This document shows, piece after piece, positions 8,315-17,817 of a stretch of 64,000 nt of DNA. This DNA comes from Sneathiella limimaris (GTDB lineage Bacteria; Pseudomonadota; Alphaproteobacteria; Sneathiellales; Sneathiellaceae). The stretch is taken from positions 868,001 through 932,000 of the forward strand of contig NZ_JABBYJ010000001.1 of the NCBI RefSeq assembly GCF_012932565.1. Reading direction: 5' to 3'. The notes under the pieces were generated by a model. The model saw nothing but the letters and a program-made list of their open reading frames with translations, ran no database searches and was not told where the DNA came from. Within the stretch, counting starts at the first letter, position 1, and each line of letters opens with the position of its first letter. The position numbers and the translations under genes are program-made.

Positions 8315-8869
8315 ATGACTGAAACTCGCACTCCTATTCAGCAACCCGTTATTGAGTTGATGGAAGAGATTTCCGAGACGGATCTGGATGACCTTTGTAC
8401 GGCTGTGGATGAGGCCGTTGTTGATGGAAACGGATTTGGCTGGCTGAAACCACCAGAGCGCTCGAAACAAAAAATATTCTGGCGTGGGGTTATCACAATG
8501 CCGGTTCGGGAGCTGTATTGCGCCCGACTGGAGGGGCGAATTGTCGGATCTGCACAATTGGTAAAGCCTTTTCCAAACAATGAGGCAAGTGCCCATATCG
8601 CAAATATCACAACCTTCTTCATTGCGCCTTACGCCCGTGGTCATGGCTTAGCCATCGGTATGCTTGAAGTTTTACAACAATCTGCGCGCCGGCAAGGTTT
8701 TAAAAACCTTGAAGTAGATGTTCGAGAAACCCAAAAGGCGGCGATTACATTGATTGAGAATAGTGGCTTCGTTCGATGGGCAGAAAAGAAGAAATATGCC
8801 TGGGATGGAGAGCGTTTTGTAAATGGGTATTATTACACCAAAGACCTTGAGGAGGTCGTCGAGTTATGA
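8315..8869 (+). CDS. GNAT-family N-acetyltransferase within the his operon
   Basis: 184 residues. The acetyl-CoA-binding GNAT motif A is visible as [20 protein letters not shown], followed by [20 protein letters not shown], the usual motif B. Substrate unknown. The stop overlaps the hisA start as ATGA (8866-8869), so it is co-transcribed and coupled with hisA. Placement between hisH and hisA is not part of the universal his order; a role in modifying a histidine-pathway intermediate or a protein is conceivable, but nothing in the sequence shows it. Confidence 0.85.
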   Translation: MTETRTPIQQPVIELMEEISETDLDDLCTAVDEAVVDGNGFGWLKPPERSKQKIFWRGVITMPVRELYCARLEGRIVGSAQLVKPFPNNEASAHIANITTFFIAPYARGHGLAIGMLEVLQQSARRQGFKNLEVDVRETQKAAITLIENSGFVRWAEKKKYAWDGERFVNGYYYTKDLEEVVEL

Positions 8870-9600
8870 ACCTTTATCCAGCTATTGATCTTAAGGATGG
8901 AAATTGTGTCCGCCTGCTTCGGGGTGAAATGGATGCCGCGACAGTTTTTAATACAGATCCCGGCGATCAGGCGCGGGCGTTCAAGGATGCAGGGTTCAAA
9001 CGTATTCATCTCGTAGATCTCAATGGAGCGTTTGAAGGTAAGCCGGTAAACGCTGCCGCTGTTGAATCAATTTTGAAAGCGACAAATGTCCCCTCCCAAC
9101 TCGGAGGTGGAATTCGGGATCTGAAAACCATTGAGATGTGGCTTGAAAAGGGCATCAGCCGCGTCATTTTGGGAACGATCGCCCTTCGGGATCCGGAAAT
9201 CGTTAAAGCCGCATGTCGGGAATTTCCAGGTCATATCGCTGTTGGTATTGACGCTCGTGACAGTATGGTAGCCGTCGAAGGTTGGGCAGAAACCAGTGAA
9301 ACATCAGCGTTGGATCTAGCTCAAAAATTTGAGGATGCCGGTGTTGAGGCCATCATTTACACAGATATTGATCGGGATGGTGCTTTGCAGGGCGTGAATG
9401 TTGAGGCAACAGCAGCGCTGGCAGAAAAGATCTCTATTCCTATCATCGCGTCAGGTGGTGTTGCTTCTATTAAGGACATTGAGGATCTCTTGGCCGTTCG
9501 AGACAGCGGAATTGAAGGTGTCATTATTGGGCGGGCACTTTATGATGGTCGAATTGATCCTGCTGAGGCTTTGAAACTGGTGGAACAAGCAGATGCTTAA
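8866..9600 (+). CDS. hisA: ProFAR isomerase (phosphoribosylformimino-AICAR isomerase)
   Basis: 244 residues, TIM barrel. Catalyses the Amadori rearrangement of ProFAR to PRFAR. General acid/base aspartates lie in [15 protein letters not shown] near the N-terminus and in [14 protein letters not shown] in the second half; phosphate-binding loops LGGGIRDL and [11 protein letters not shown] are present. It overlaps the GNAT gene by four bases and hisF by eight, consistent with tight coupling. Confidence 0.97.
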   Translation: MNLYPAIDLKDGNCVRLLRGEMDAATVFNTDPGDQARAFKDAGFKRIHLVDLNGAFEGKPVNAAAVESILKATNVPSQLGGGIRDLKTIEMWLEKGISRVILGTIALRDPEIVKAACREFPGHIAVGIDARDSMVAVEGWAETSETSALDLAQKFEDAGVEAIIYTDIDRDGALQGVNVEATAALAEKISIPIIASGGVASIKDIEDLLAVRDSGIEGVIIGRALYDGRIDPAEALKLVEQADA

Positions 9601-10351
9601 AGCGAGAGTAATTCCTTGTTTGGATGTCAAAGATGGCCGGGTTGTTAAAGGCGTCAATTTTGTTGATCTTATTGATGCTGGCGATCCGGTAGAACAGGCC
9701 CGTGTTTATGATGAGCAAGGCGCTGATGAGCTTTGTTTCCTGGATATAACAGCGAGTTCTGACAATCGAGATACCATTTATGATGTGGTTCGCCGCACCG
9801 CGGAACAGTGTTTTATGCCTCTGACGGTTGGTGGCGGGGTGCGGACCGTTGAAGATGTTCGAAAACTTCTTCTGGCAGGTGCTGATAAGGTTTCTATCAA
9901 TACAGCAGCCGTTCATAATCCTGAATTCGTCCGCGAAGCTGCACAGAAGTTTGGTAACCAGTGTATTGTTGTGGCAATCGATGCAAAACAGACAGGCCCA
10001 AACAAGTTTGAGATTTTCACACATGGCGGCCGGGAGCCAACCGGCATTGATGCCGTAGAGTGGGCCAAGAAAATGGCCGACTATGGGGCTGGTGAGATCC
10101 TGCTAACTTCGATGGATAGGGATGGTACACGAACCGGCTTTAATCTGGAGCTTACGCGGGCAATTGCCGATGCGGTTTCAATTCCAGTTATCGCCTCAGG
10201 CGGTGTCGGCACGTTGGAACATTTGGCCGAAGGTATTCGGGATGGCCATGCAACTGCTGTTTTGGCTGCTTCCATTTTCCATTTTGGAGAACATACTATT
10301 CGAGAAGCTAAAGAAAATATGCGGGACGCTGGTATTCCAGTCAGATTGTAA
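9593..10351 (+). CDS. hisF: Imidazole glycerol phosphate synthase, cyclase subunit
   Basis: 252 residues, TIM barrel paralogous to HisA. With HisH it makes imidazole glycerol phosphate and AICAR. Catalytic aspartates are in [17 protein letters not shown] and in [10 protein letters not shown]; phosphate loops [11 protein letters not shown] and [11 protein letters not shown] are intact. It starts eight bases before hisA ends and is followed after 10 bases by hisE. Confidence 0.98.
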   Translation: MLKARVIPCLDVKDGRVVKGVNFVDLIDAGDPVEQARVYDEQGADELCFLDITASSDNRDTIYDVVRRTAEQCFMPLTVGGGVRTVEDVRKLLLAGADKVSINTAAVHNPEFVREAAQKFGNQCIVVAIDAKQTGPNKFEIFTHGGREPTGIDAVEWAKKMADYGAGEILLTSMDRDGTRTGFNLELTRAIADAVSIPVIASGGVGTLEHLAEGIRDGHATAVLAASIFHFGEHTIREAKENMRDAGIPVRL

Positions 10352-10361
10352 CGGGGGCGGA

Positions 10362-10694
10362 ATGAAAAGTTCAACAGAAGTTCTGGACGGTCTTTTTGAG
10401 ACGATTGAAGCTCGAAAATCAGCGTCTGCAGACAGTTCTTATACTGCCAGCCTTTATGCGAAGGGTCGCCAGAAAATCACTCAGAAAGTGGGTGAAGAAG
10501 GGGTGGAACTAGCGTTGGCAGGGGCTCTCGATAACCGGGAGGAAATTGTTTCTGAAAGCGCGGATCTGATCTATCACATGTTTGTCCTATGGGCGGATGC
10601 AGGGATCAAACCTGCTGAGGTTTATCAGAAGTTGGCTGAGCGAGAAGGACTTTCCGGCTTGGATGAAAAAGCCTCCAGAAGTGAGAAGGGGTAA
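10362..10694 (+). CDS. hisE: Phosphoribosyl-ATP pyrophosphohydrolase
   Basis: 110 residues. Second step of histidine synthesis, hydrolysing PR-ATP to PR-AMP. The all-alpha NTP pyrophosphatase motif is seen as [20 protein letters not shown] with the following [17 protein letters not shown]. Monofunctional, not fused to hisI. ATG 10362 is preferred over an upstream in-frame codon at 10122, which would lie inside hisF; GGGGGCGG precedes it. The HIT gene begins five bases after the stop. Confidence 0.95.
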   Translation: MKSSTEVLDGLFETIEARKSASADSSYTASLYAKGRQKITQKVGEEGVELALAGALDNREEIVSESADLIYHMFVLWADAGIKPAEVYQKLAEREGLSGLDEKASRSEKG

Positions 10695-10698
10695 GAAT

Positions 10699-11073
10699 AT
10701 GGCATATGATAACGAGAATATTTTTGCGAAAATCCTGAGAGGGGAAATCCCGAACAACACGGTTTATGAGGATGAAAACATCCTTGCTTTTCATGATATT
10801 GCGCCGAAAACACCTGTCCATGTTCTGGTAATCCCTAAGGGTGCCTATATTGACATGGATGATTTTGCTGCAAATGGGACGGCTGCTGAAATCGGCAATT
10901 TTTTCGCCAAAGTCGGTGAGATAGCCCGTGGTTTGGGTGTCCATGAGCAGGGATATCGGATGGTGACTAACAATGGTGAAAACGCTGGCCAGATCGTTCC
11001 GCATTTTCATGTTCACATCATGGGTGGTCAGAAAATCAAAGAAGGCAGTATGGCCCGTGGAATGAACAATTAG
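10699..11073 (+). CDS. HIT-family nucleotide-binding protein (HinT-like)
   Basis: 124 residues. The histidine-triad motif HFHVHIMGG is near the C-terminus, and the N-terminal IFAKILRGEIPNNTVYED is typical of HinT-type purine nucleoside phosphoramidases. In E. coli-type HinT the enzyme hydrolyses aminoacyl- or lysyl-AMP adducts; the physiological substrate here is not known. Last gene of the his operon; it overlaps the convergent cyclase by four bases. HIT genes at the end of his clusters are common in alphaproteobacteria. Confidence 0.92.
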   Translation: MAYDNENIFAKILRGEIPNNTVYEDENILAFHDIAPKTPVHVLVIPKGAYIDMDDFAANGTAAEIGNFFAKVGEIARGLGVHEQGYRMVTNNGENAGQIVPHFHVHIMGGQKIKEGSMARGMNN

Positions 11074-12782
11074 TCGTTAATTTCCAAGGTTTTAGCATCT
11101 GAAATAATATGAATGTTCAGGGGTTCATTTCGGCCCCTGACCAAAACCTCTTCCGTCCGCGATTGACTGGTATATCCGGCTTCCCGGGCGACCCGATCCG
11201 AGAAAATCAGTTCACTTTTAAAGTCTTTGTTCATCGCTTCCAGGCGACTGGCTGTATTCACGGCATCGCCAATAGCGGTCACGGAAGTTGCCCTGCCGTA
11301 TCCCATTTCTCCAATAATGGTTTGGCCCATATGGATCCCGATCCCAATTTTTAACGGCTCTTTCAGGTCGGATTGTAAATCCTCGTTCAAGGCTTCAAGG
11401 GCAAGTGCCATTTCCTTTGCCGCTTTCAGTGCCTTTCGGGCGGCTACTTCAGTTGTATCTTCCAAACCAAACAGGGCCATTACTCCATCACCAATGAACT
11501 TGTCTAAATGGCCACCGGCCGTTTCGATAGCCTCGCCCATATGTCTGAAATACTGGTTGATAATGAAAACCACATCATAGGGAAGTTTGGCTTCAGAGAA
11601 CTTGGTAAAGGCCCGAAGATCAGCGAACAGGATTGCGATCTCTTTCTCCCCGCCTTGCAAGTATTTTGGTTTGGAGAAGGAAGATCGGTGATTTACGCGA
11701 TCACTCAGCAGAGGCGTAACTGTTAAATCTGTCATTGCCGGTACCTGACAGGCAAGACGGGTTCCCTCAATTGCTCCAACCCGTTTCAGAACGGATAACT
11801 CTTCGTCACTCGGGGGGTCAAGGTTATCAAGGCCAGCGCTGATCCGAATTCGACAAGTCGAGCAGCGTCCGCGCCCCCCACAAACGGACGCATGCGGAAC
11901 ACCTCCCAATTGGCTGATTTCAAGCACTGTAGTCCCGGGTGGGGCTGAGACTTTCTTACCATTGGGATAGGTAACAGTGATCATCCGCTCTTTTCGGAAA
12001 TGGAGGAACCAGAAAATGCGGCTCAGCAACAGGACTGCAAGGATGCCAATCATGGTTTTCAAGCCAGCAAGGCGGAGGGAAATTGCCCAGTCGATATCTT
12101 CTTGAGTAAGGCCGAGGCTGTCAAAAAGGGTTTGGCGCCAGATTACATCTCGTGCGTAGACCTCCACCATATTGGCTCCAACGAGGAGCCCACATAAGGC
12201 GAGCAGCGGTAAAATGATGGCTGCGGTATAGAGATAAGGACTGGCGTTTTCGTACCAGGGTTTCAGGCGCAACCAAAAATGAATTCCGAGACAGCCATGG
12301 ATCCAGGCAACTAACAGGCCAGTTGTTTGAAGAAGCGACTCGATCGGGGATGCGATCCAGATCGAATAAAGGACATAAGAATAGCTATCAATGATCCCAA
12401 ACATCTCGTGCGCGATGCGGGTACCAATGATATGGCCAACCATAAGAGGTGGGATGGCCAGTCCCAGTATAATCTGGAGGATTTCCTTTGGGGGGATCCG
12501 TCTGAAGGATCGATGCATCAATAACCGTTGTGTCGTAAGCAGCAGATGCAGGATTATGGCACTCAGTAAAACAATGGTTCCAGGAACGCTTCTCCAGATG
12601 ATTGTGAAGACATAGCGACCAGCTTCCAAAGCTTCCAGAGATATGAGCCCAAGTGAGTGGTTCAAAAGATGCGTAATTAGGAACAGCATCAGGGTCAGAC
12701 CGCTATATAATCGAACGGTCTCTGCCCTCACCCGAAAACGCTTGTTACGTTTAGGTTCTATCTCTTCGTTGGTTGATGTCAT
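11070..12782 (-). CDS. Redox-type adenylate cyclase: six-helix anchor + 2Fe-2S domain + class III cyclase (CyaC-like)
   Basis: 570 residues with three domains. About 20-270: six membrane helices carrying paired histidines (LITHLLNH, LHLLLTTQRLLMH, GHIIGTRIAH, WIHGCLGIH), the pattern of SdhC/FrdC-type diheme-b anchors. About 275-360: plant-type ferredoxin domain with VCGGRGRCSTC plus a distal Cys in LACQVPA. About 375-560: class III cyclase with FADLRAFTKFS, DKFIGDGVMALFG and IGDAVNTASRLE, all catalytic residues intact. The same order is known from CyaC of Sinorhizobium meliloti, described as a quinone/redox-responsive adenylate cyclase with a diheme-B anchor. Here that function is inferred. 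It stands alone, convergent with the his operon. Confidence 0.88.
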   Translation of the reverse strand: MTSTNEEIEPKRNKRFRVRAETVRLYSGLTLMLFLITHLLNHSLGLISLEALEAGRYVFTIIWRSVPGTIVLLSAIILHLLLTTQRLLMHRSFRRIPPKEILQIILGLAIPPLMVGHIIGTRIAHEMFGIIDSYSYVLYSIWIASPIESLLQTTGLLVAWIHGCLGIHFWLRLKPWYENASPYLYTAAIILPLLALCGLLVGANMVEVYARDVIWRQTLFDSLGLTQEDIDWAISLRLAGLKTMIGILAVLLLSRIFWFLHFRKERMITVTYPNGKKVSAPPGTTVLEISQLGGVPHASVCGGRGRCSTCRIRISAGLDNLDPPSDEELSVLKRVGAIEGTRLACQVPAMTDLTVTPLLSDRVNHRSSFSKPKYLQGGEKEIAILFADLRAFTKFSEAKLPYDVVFIINQYFRHMGEAIETAGGHLDKFIGDGVMALFGLEDTTEVAARKALKAAKEMALALEALNEDLQSDLKEPLKIGIGIHMGQTIIGEMGYGRATSVTAIGDAVNTASRLEAMNKDFKSELIFSDRVAREAGYTSQSRTEEVLVRGRNEPLNIHIISDAKTLEIND

Positions 12783-12855
12783 GCTTTACCCTTGCGATCA
12801 CTCGAAGGGTGAGTTCATCAGCCACCGCTGTCAAGAAAAAGCAGCGTAATAACAA

Positions 12856-13848
12856 TTATTTGAGGCGGCTTTGCACGAGCTCTTTCAAGTTGGTTGCAGG
12901 CCGTGCACCTACGTGGCTAATAACTTCCGCAGCTGCCAGAGAGGCAATCGCCCCACTTTCTGCCAGGCTGAAGCCATTTGTAAATCCATAGAGGAAACCG
13001 GACGCATAAAGATCTCCTGCGCCTGTTGTATCCACGACCTCGATACTCCGATCAGCGGCGATTTCAATGCTTTCATCTGCTTGCAGGATGAGGGAGCCTT
13101 CAGCACTTCGGGTCACACAGGCAATCTCTACATGTGGACGGATTGCATCAATTGCCACTTGAAGGTCATCTGTCTGGAACAGGGATTTAATCTCATCTTC
13201 GTTGGCGAAGAGAATGTCAACGCCATCAATGATAAAGGATTTGAATTCTTCGCGGTAGCGATCAACGCAGAAGCTGTCAGAAAGAGTTAGAGATACTCTC
13301 TGGTCAGCCTCATGTGCGATTTGTGCGGCTTTCCGAAAAGCAGCTTTGCCGCCTTCTGGATCCCAAAGATACCCTTCCATATAAGTTACTGCGGAAGCGG
13401 CAATATCGTCTGGATTAATATCATCAGGGCCAAGTTCGACACAGGCACCAAGATAGGTGTTCATTGTCCGGTGAGCATCAGGAGTGACCAGAATAAAGCT
13501 CCGCGCGGTTGCAGCACCTTGATCACTTTTTTGCGTCTCAAAATTCACGCCCATAGCCCGAATATCGTGGGTAAAGATGTCGCCGAGCTGATCGTTTTTG
13601 ACTTTTCCGATATAGTTGCTGCGTCCACCAAGGGATGCGACACCTGCTGCAGTGTTTCCAGCGGAACCTCCAGAGATTTCAACAGCTGACCCCATTTTCC
13701 CATAAAGATCCTCTGCGCGATCTTCATCGATCAAGTTCATGGAGTTCTTAACCAAGCCTTCAGTCTCAAGGAAGCTGTCTTCCACCTTGCTGATCACGTC
13801 AACAATTGCATTGCCGATACAAGTGGTGTCGAATTTGGTCTCAGTCAT
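12856..13848 (-). CDS. PfkB-family carbohydrate/adenosine kinase
   Basis: 330 residues from ATG 13848, which has AGGAG about 6 bases upstream; the in-frame codon at 13941 would add a poorly conserved 31-residue tail overlapping the divergent amidase. The ribokinase fold is shown by GGSAGNTAAGVASLGG near residue 60 and by the C-terminal PfkB signature DTTGAGDLYASGFLYGF with the catalytic Asp. The closest subgroup I recognise is the bacterial adenosine kinase-like type (ADP-ribose/adenosine kinase lineage) common in alphaproteobacteria, but adenosine versus a sugar as substrate is not settled. Upstream and divergent is an amidase, 103 bp away. Confidence 0.85.
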   Translation of the reverse strand: MTETKFDTTCIGNAIVDVISKVEDSFLETEGLVKNSMNLIDEDRAEDLYGKMGSAVEISGGSAGNTAAGVASLGGRSNYIGKVKNDQLGDIFTHDIRAMGVNFETQKSDQGAATARSFILVTPDAHRTMNTYLGACVELGPDDINPDDIAASAVTYMEGYLWDPEGGKAAFRKAAQIAHEADQRVSLTLSDSFCVDRYREEFKSFIIDGVDILFANEDEIKSLFQTDDLQVAIDAIRPHVEIACVTRSAEGSLILQADESIEIAADRSIEVVDTTGAGDLYASGFLYGFTNGFSLAESGAIASLAAAEVISHVGARPATNLKELVQSRLK

Positions 13849-13951
13849 AAGTGCTCCTGATCTGGATAAAGCCGGGGCGGAGTATAGACATTTGCCTTGA
13901 TTGCGCAAGCTGGGCTGTACAATTGAGAGAATTTTGGTCAAGAATGTATTT

Positions 13952-15364
13952 ATGGATGACTTAATTAAACTGACTGCCCTTCAGGCGGTGGAGAAGCTCA
14001 AGGCAGGAGAGGTATCCCCGCTTGAACTGATCGATGCTTCGGAAAAACGAATTCAGGAAACCGATGGCGCTGTAAATGCCATTCCAATCCGGTGTTTTGA
14101 TCGCGCGCGGGATCACGCAAAACGGTTAATGGCGGAAACACCCGAAGATCCGAAATCCTATCTTTATGGATTACCGATTGCCATTAAGGATCTGACTGCG
14201 GTTGAAGGCGTTCGCTTTACCATGGGGTCCCCCATTTTTGCAGATCAGATCGCGGCGCATTCCGATGCCATGGTCAAGCGGTTAGAAGCGCACGGAGCAA
14301 TCGTCGTTGGCAAGGCCAACACACCAGAATTTGGCGCGGGCGCCCAGACGTTTAATGAGGTTTTAGGTACAACGACAAACCCGTGGGATACGACAAAAAC
14401 ACCTGGCGGCTCATCCGGTGGATCTGCTGCGGCGTTGGCTGCTGGTCAGGTTTGGCTTGCACAGGGAAGCGATCTGGGTGGAAGTCTCCGAATTCCAGCC
14501 AGTTTTACAGGGGTTGTTGGACTTCGCCCCTCCCCAGGTCGCTGTGCGCATGGCCCAGCTGCATTGCCTTTTGGTCTGAACTCTGTTGAGGGGCCTATGG
14601 GGCGGACAGTCGCAGATGTCGCCTTAATGCTGGATATGATGGTTGGTGAAGACCCCATAGATCCGATTAGTCTGCCCACCCCTGGTTATTCTTATCTGGA
14701 TAAACTCTCTGAGCCTTGTCAGTTTGGTCGTGTCGCTTACAGTCCGGACCTCGGTCTCAATCCAATCGATTCAGAGGTTGCAGAAATTTGTGAAAAAGCC
14801 GCCAGGTCTTTTCAGGATATTGCGGCAGGAGTTGATGAGGATTGCTTTGATTTTGAGGGCAATCATGACGTCTTCCAGATCTTACGAGCGGCTCAGTTTG
14901 CGGCTGCTCACGGGCCGAAACTTGAAACCCACCGGGATCAACTGAAGCCGGATGTTATTTGGAATATTGAGGCTGGGCTGAAATTAACCGCCAATGAGAT
15001 TGGTTGGGCCCATCGGGAGCAGGGTAAGCTCTTCCATCGGGCAGCAGATTTCTTTACCCAGTATGATCTTTTGCTGACACCAACGGTGATGGTCCCTCCC
15101 TTTGATCATGAAATTAGATCTCTATCAGAGGTAAATGGCGTCAAGTTTGACAATTATATTGCCTGGCTGGCACAGACTTATCTGATAACCAATACGACTT
15201 GTCCTGCTATTTCCATCCCTTGCGGGATGACAAAATCGGGATTACCTGTTGGTTTGCAGATTGTTGGGCCTGCCCATCGGGAAGATCTGGTTTTACAGGC
15301 CGCCCATATGTTTGAGCAGAAGCATGGTTTACAGCATATGGTCCCGGTGGATCCAAGACCTTGA
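13952..15364 (+). CDS. Amidase-signature family hydrolase
   Basis: 470 residues from ATG 13952. The Ser-cisSer-Lys triad of the amidase signature family is complete: Lys in LPIAIKDLTAVEG, cis-Ser in TPGGSSGGSAAALAAG, and nucleophile Ser in GSDLGGSLRIPASFTGVVGL. Family members hydrolyse amide bonds; this is not GatA, since no gatB or gatC genes adjoin and the sequence lacks GatA-specific context. The substrate is unknown. Upstream is the divergent kinase; an EI24 membrane protein follows after 75 bp. No clear Shine-Dalgarno is seen at 13952, so a start a few codons away is possible. Confidence 0.88.
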   Translation: MDDLIKLTALQAVEKLKAGEVSPLELIDASEKRIQETDGAVNAIPIRCFDRARDHAKRLMAETPEDPKSYLYGLPIAIKDLTAVEGVRFTMGSPIFADQIAAHSDAMVKRLEAHGAIVVGKANTPEFGAGAQTFNEVLGTTTNPWDTTKTPGGSSGGSAAALAAGQVWLAQGSDLGGSLRIPASFTGVVGLRPSPGRCAHGPAALPFGLNSVEGPMGRTVADVALMLDMMVGEDPIDPISLPTPGYSYLDKLSEPCQFGRVAYSPDLGLNPIDSEVAEICEKAARSFQDIAAGVDEDCFDFEGNHDVFQILRAAQFAAAHGPKLETHRDQLKPDVIWNIEAGLKLTANEIGWAHREQGKLFHRAADFFTQYDLLLTPTVMVPPFDHEIRSLSEVNGVKFDNYIAWLAQTYLITNTTCPAISIPCGMTKSGLPVGLQIVGPAHREDLVLQAAHMFEQKHGLQHMVPVDPRP

Positions 15365-15439
15365 TGGGGAAAGCATTTGCATGAAACGAAAAAAATTCCT
15401 ACATGATGGGTGTAATTTTACAGAACTTGGGGGCATCTC

Positions 15440-16129
15440 TTGATCTCGGCAATTAATAAAGCTTTGATGCAACTGACGGATCCGGCATTCCGCTCCGTTA
15501 TCGTAAAATCATTGATCTATGCCATTGTTGCGCAGATCCTGACCTTCATCGTCATTCTGCAATTGGCGGGATTAATACCTGCAACGGATTGGGATTGGCT
15601 AAACAGCATCATTGAAGTTATGAGCGGCGTCGGTGCATTGGTGGTTGCTGTGATTATCTTCCCTCTGGCTATGAGTGCGGTGATCGGGATTTTCCTAGAT
15701 GATATCGCTGATGCCGTAGAAGAAAAACATTACCCTCAGGATCAGCCGTCACGTGATATCCCGCTTTGGTCCAGCATCTATGATGCGCTCAAGTTTTTTG
15801 CGGTTATTTTGGCCTGCAACATTGTGGTGCTGCCGCTCTATCTGATACCGGTCATCAATCTCTTTGTTTATTATCTGCTGAATGGATATTTGCTGAGCCG
15901 CGAATTTTTTCAACAGGTTGCCGTGCGCCATCATGAGATGAAGGTTGTCAACCGGCTGCGGAAGATCGGCAATATGGAAATCTTCCTGACAGGCGTAGCT
16001 ATCGCGTTTTGCATGACAATTCCGATCCTGAACTTGATCGTTCCCATAATCGCGACAGCAACAATGGTTCATTTGTATAAGAAGCGGGCTCATTCCAGTT
16101 CTGGTCGAGCCCTTATGAATGTCTCATGA
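15440..16129 (+). CDS. EI24/CysZ-family inner membrane protein
   Basis: 229 residues, four to six hydrophobic segments. N-terminus ISAINKALMQLTDPAFRSVI and the long hydrophobic regions match the EI24 (PF07264) family, which includes the CysZ sulfate permease; no sulfur genes adjoin, so sulfate transport is not implied. TTG 15440 is the only reasonable start, with a G-rich stretch at 15429-15433. The 3' end overlaps the next gene as ATGA, so it is coupled with the lipoprotein gene. Confidence 0.75.
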   Translation: MISAINKALMQLTDPAFRSVIVKSLIYAIVAQILTFIVILQLAGLIPATDWDWLNSIIEVMSGVGALVVAVIIFPLAMSAVIGIFLDDIADAVEEKHYPQDQPSRDIPLWSSIYDALKFFAVILACNIVVLPLYLIPVINLFVYYLLNGYLLSREFFQQVAVRHHEMKVVNRLRKIGNMEIFLTGVAIAFCMTIPILNLIVPIIATATMVHLYKKRAHSSSGRALMNVS

Positions 16130-16638
16130 AGCAGTTATTGGGGGGCTTGGCTATCGCGGCGCTCTTGAGCGCCTGCGGAGCGACAACTGAAAATGCCCAA
16201 AAAACATCTGTGAGCACAGCGGAAACGCCTGCAGTGTCCGTCGCTAAGCCAGAGGTCAGTTCGAAAAAGGCCGAAGTAACAGGCAAAGTTGCAGCTCTTC
16301 CTGAAAAGCCGACTGAGCTCGATGAAAAGGCTGAAGCCGAGCCAGATGTTGAGATTCCGGCTGTCTCAGTTTTAAAAGGCAAATCTGTCCAAGACATTCT
16401 TCAGTTGTTTGGACCACCAACCCTTCGGCGTAAGGACAGCCCGGCAGAGGTTTGGCAATATTTAACCTCAAGCTGCGCACTGCATTTGGTGTTTTATCCA
16501 GATTTGGACGATAAGAATCTGAAGGTCAGTTATTATGCAATGAACGACCGGGAAGCGCCCGAGGAGACAGCCGAAGAGCGTTGCTTTAGAAGCCAGTTGC
16601 GCAGGGTTGGCTTTGATAAGCTAAAAACCCTAAGCTGA
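16126..16638 (+). CDS. Hypothetical lipoprotein, 170 aa
   Basis: Signal peptide with lipobox ALLSAC at the N-terminus (Cys about residue 17), then about 60 residues of Ala/Lys/Glu-rich linker, then a compact C-terminal domain (GKSVQDILQLFGPPTLRRKD, EVWQYLTSSCALHLVFYPDLDD). The latter resembles small envelope domains of the SmpA/BamE-like type, in which a hydrophobic helix precedes a short beta-sheet, but I cannot assign a family firmly. Translationally coupled with EI24. The stop overlaps the 3' end of the convergent nth gene by nine bases. Confidence 0.7.
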   Translation: MKQLLGGLAIAALLSACGATTENAQKTSVSTAETPAVSVAKPEVSSKKAEVTGKVAALPEKPTELDEKAEAEPDVEIPAVSVLKGKSVQDILQLFGPPTLRRKDSPAEVWQYLTSSCALHLVFYPDLDDKNLKVSYYAMNDREAPEETAEERCFRSQLRRVGFDKLKTLS

Positions 16639-17268
16639 GGTCGTTTTACCCTTAAATTTGCAAAGATCTTCGACAATGCATGCCGGGCAGTCCGGTTTCC
16701 TTGCCTTGCAAACATAACGTCCATGTAGGATCAGCCAGTGATGGGCGTGGCGCAAGTAGGCTTTCGGAATTCGTTTTTCCAGCTTCTTTTCAACTTCCAG
16801 CGGGGTTTTGCCGGGCGCAATGCCGGTTCGATTTCCAAGGCGAAACAGATGAGTATCCACCGCAATTGTCGGCTGGCCAAAGGCGATATTGAGGACCACA
16901 TTAGCCGTTTTTCGTCCCACTCCAGCTAGTTTTTCCAACTCTTCCCGCGTTTGGGGGACTTCACTATTGTGATCGCGGATCAAGGCTTCACAGAGTTTGA
17001 TCACGTTTTTAGCTTTGGTTTTATAAAGACCAATGGATTTGATGTAGTCGCGAACCGTGTCCTCGCCGAGCGCCAGCATTTTTTCTGGTGTATCGGCAAC
17101 AGCGAATAACGGACCGGTGGCTTTGTTGACCCCAACGTCTGTTGCCTGGGCTGAGAGCACGACAGCAACCAGCAGGGTAAACGGATTGACATAATCCAGT
17201 TCCCCTTTGGGCTCTGGATTTGCCTCGCTCATTCGTCTAAAGAATTCTTCGATGTCCGCTTTTTTCAT
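16630..17268 (-). CDS. nth: Endonuclease III (DNA glycosylase/AP lyase)
   Basis: 212 residues, the normal length. Base-excision repair of oxidised pyrimidines. Helix-hairpin-helix plus catalytic residues are present: LEKLAGVGRKTANVVL with the Schiff-base Lys, and PTIAVDTHLFRLGNRTG with the catalytic Asp. The [4Fe-4S] cluster loop is CKARKPDCPACIVEDLC (Cys-X6-Cys-X2-Cys-X5-Cys). ATG 17268 fits the family; a longer frame to 17373 overlaps the divergent DUF2244 gene and has no homologous content. Confidence 0.97.
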   Translation of the reverse strand: MKKADIEEFFRRMSEANPEPKGELDYVNPFTLLVAVVLSAQATDVGVNKATGPLFAVADTPEKMLALGEDTVRDYIKSIGLYKTKAKNVIKLCEALIRDHNSEVPQTREELEKLAGVGRKTANVVLNIAFGQPTIAVDTHLFRLGNRTGIAPGKTPLEVEKKLEKRIPKAYLRHAHHWLILHGRYVCKARKPDCPACIVEDLCKFKGKTTSA

Positions 17269-17331
17269 AAGGATGTTATTGGCATAGCTCCGTAAGCTGT
17301 GCAATGATCTTTTCTTCAACGGGAGAAGAGG

Positions 17332-17817
17332 ATGGATAACGGCTCGATTGAAAGCACACGTGAAGGCGATCACTATTCGCTATTCTTACATCCGCATCGG
17401 AGTTTGAGTGATAGGGGTTTCTTCATTTTTATGGCCTGCCTTTGCGGGATTAGCTTTGTCGCAGGAATGGCATTCGTCCTGATGGGCGCATGGCCCGTCT
17501 TCGGCTTTTTTGGGTTAGATGTTCTGTTGATCTATTGGGCTTTCAAGGCCAACTTCAAATCAGCCAAACGGGTTCAAATCATAGAGATCAAAGACGGACA
17601 GTTAATATTCCGGTCGATTGATCCCAAAGGCAGAAGCAAGGATGTTCAATTTGATGCTTACTGGTGCCGGGTTAAGCAGCAGGAGGATCGACTTTATATT
17701 GCTTGCCGCTCAGAGATTATTGAATTTGGACAGTTCTTGATCCCGGATGAAAAAGACGATGTGGCGGAGGAGCTGAAAATGGCGCTCCACCGGTATCGGA
17801 ACCCCGTATACGCTTAA
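17332..17817 (+). CDS. DUF2244 membrane protein
   Basis: 161 residues with two adjacent hydrophobic helices near residues 30-75 (FFIFMACLCGISFVAGMAFV and a second starting with FGLDVLLIYWAFKANF), then a soluble beta-rich C-terminal part. The LHPHRSLSDRGF start and the two-helix pattern match DUF2244. The family is often next to nth in alphaproteobacteria, function unknown. ATG 17332 follows GGGAGAAGAG. The 3' end overlaps dapB (convergent) by four bases. Confidence 0.8.
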   Translation: MDNGSIESTREGDHYSLFLHPHRSLSDRGFFIFMACLCGISFVAGMAFVLMGAWPVFGFFGLDVLLIYWAFKANFKSAKRVQIIEIKDGQLIFRSIDPKGRSKDVQFDAYWCRVKQQEDRLYIACRSEIIEFGQFLIPDEKDDVAEELKMALHRYRNPVYA

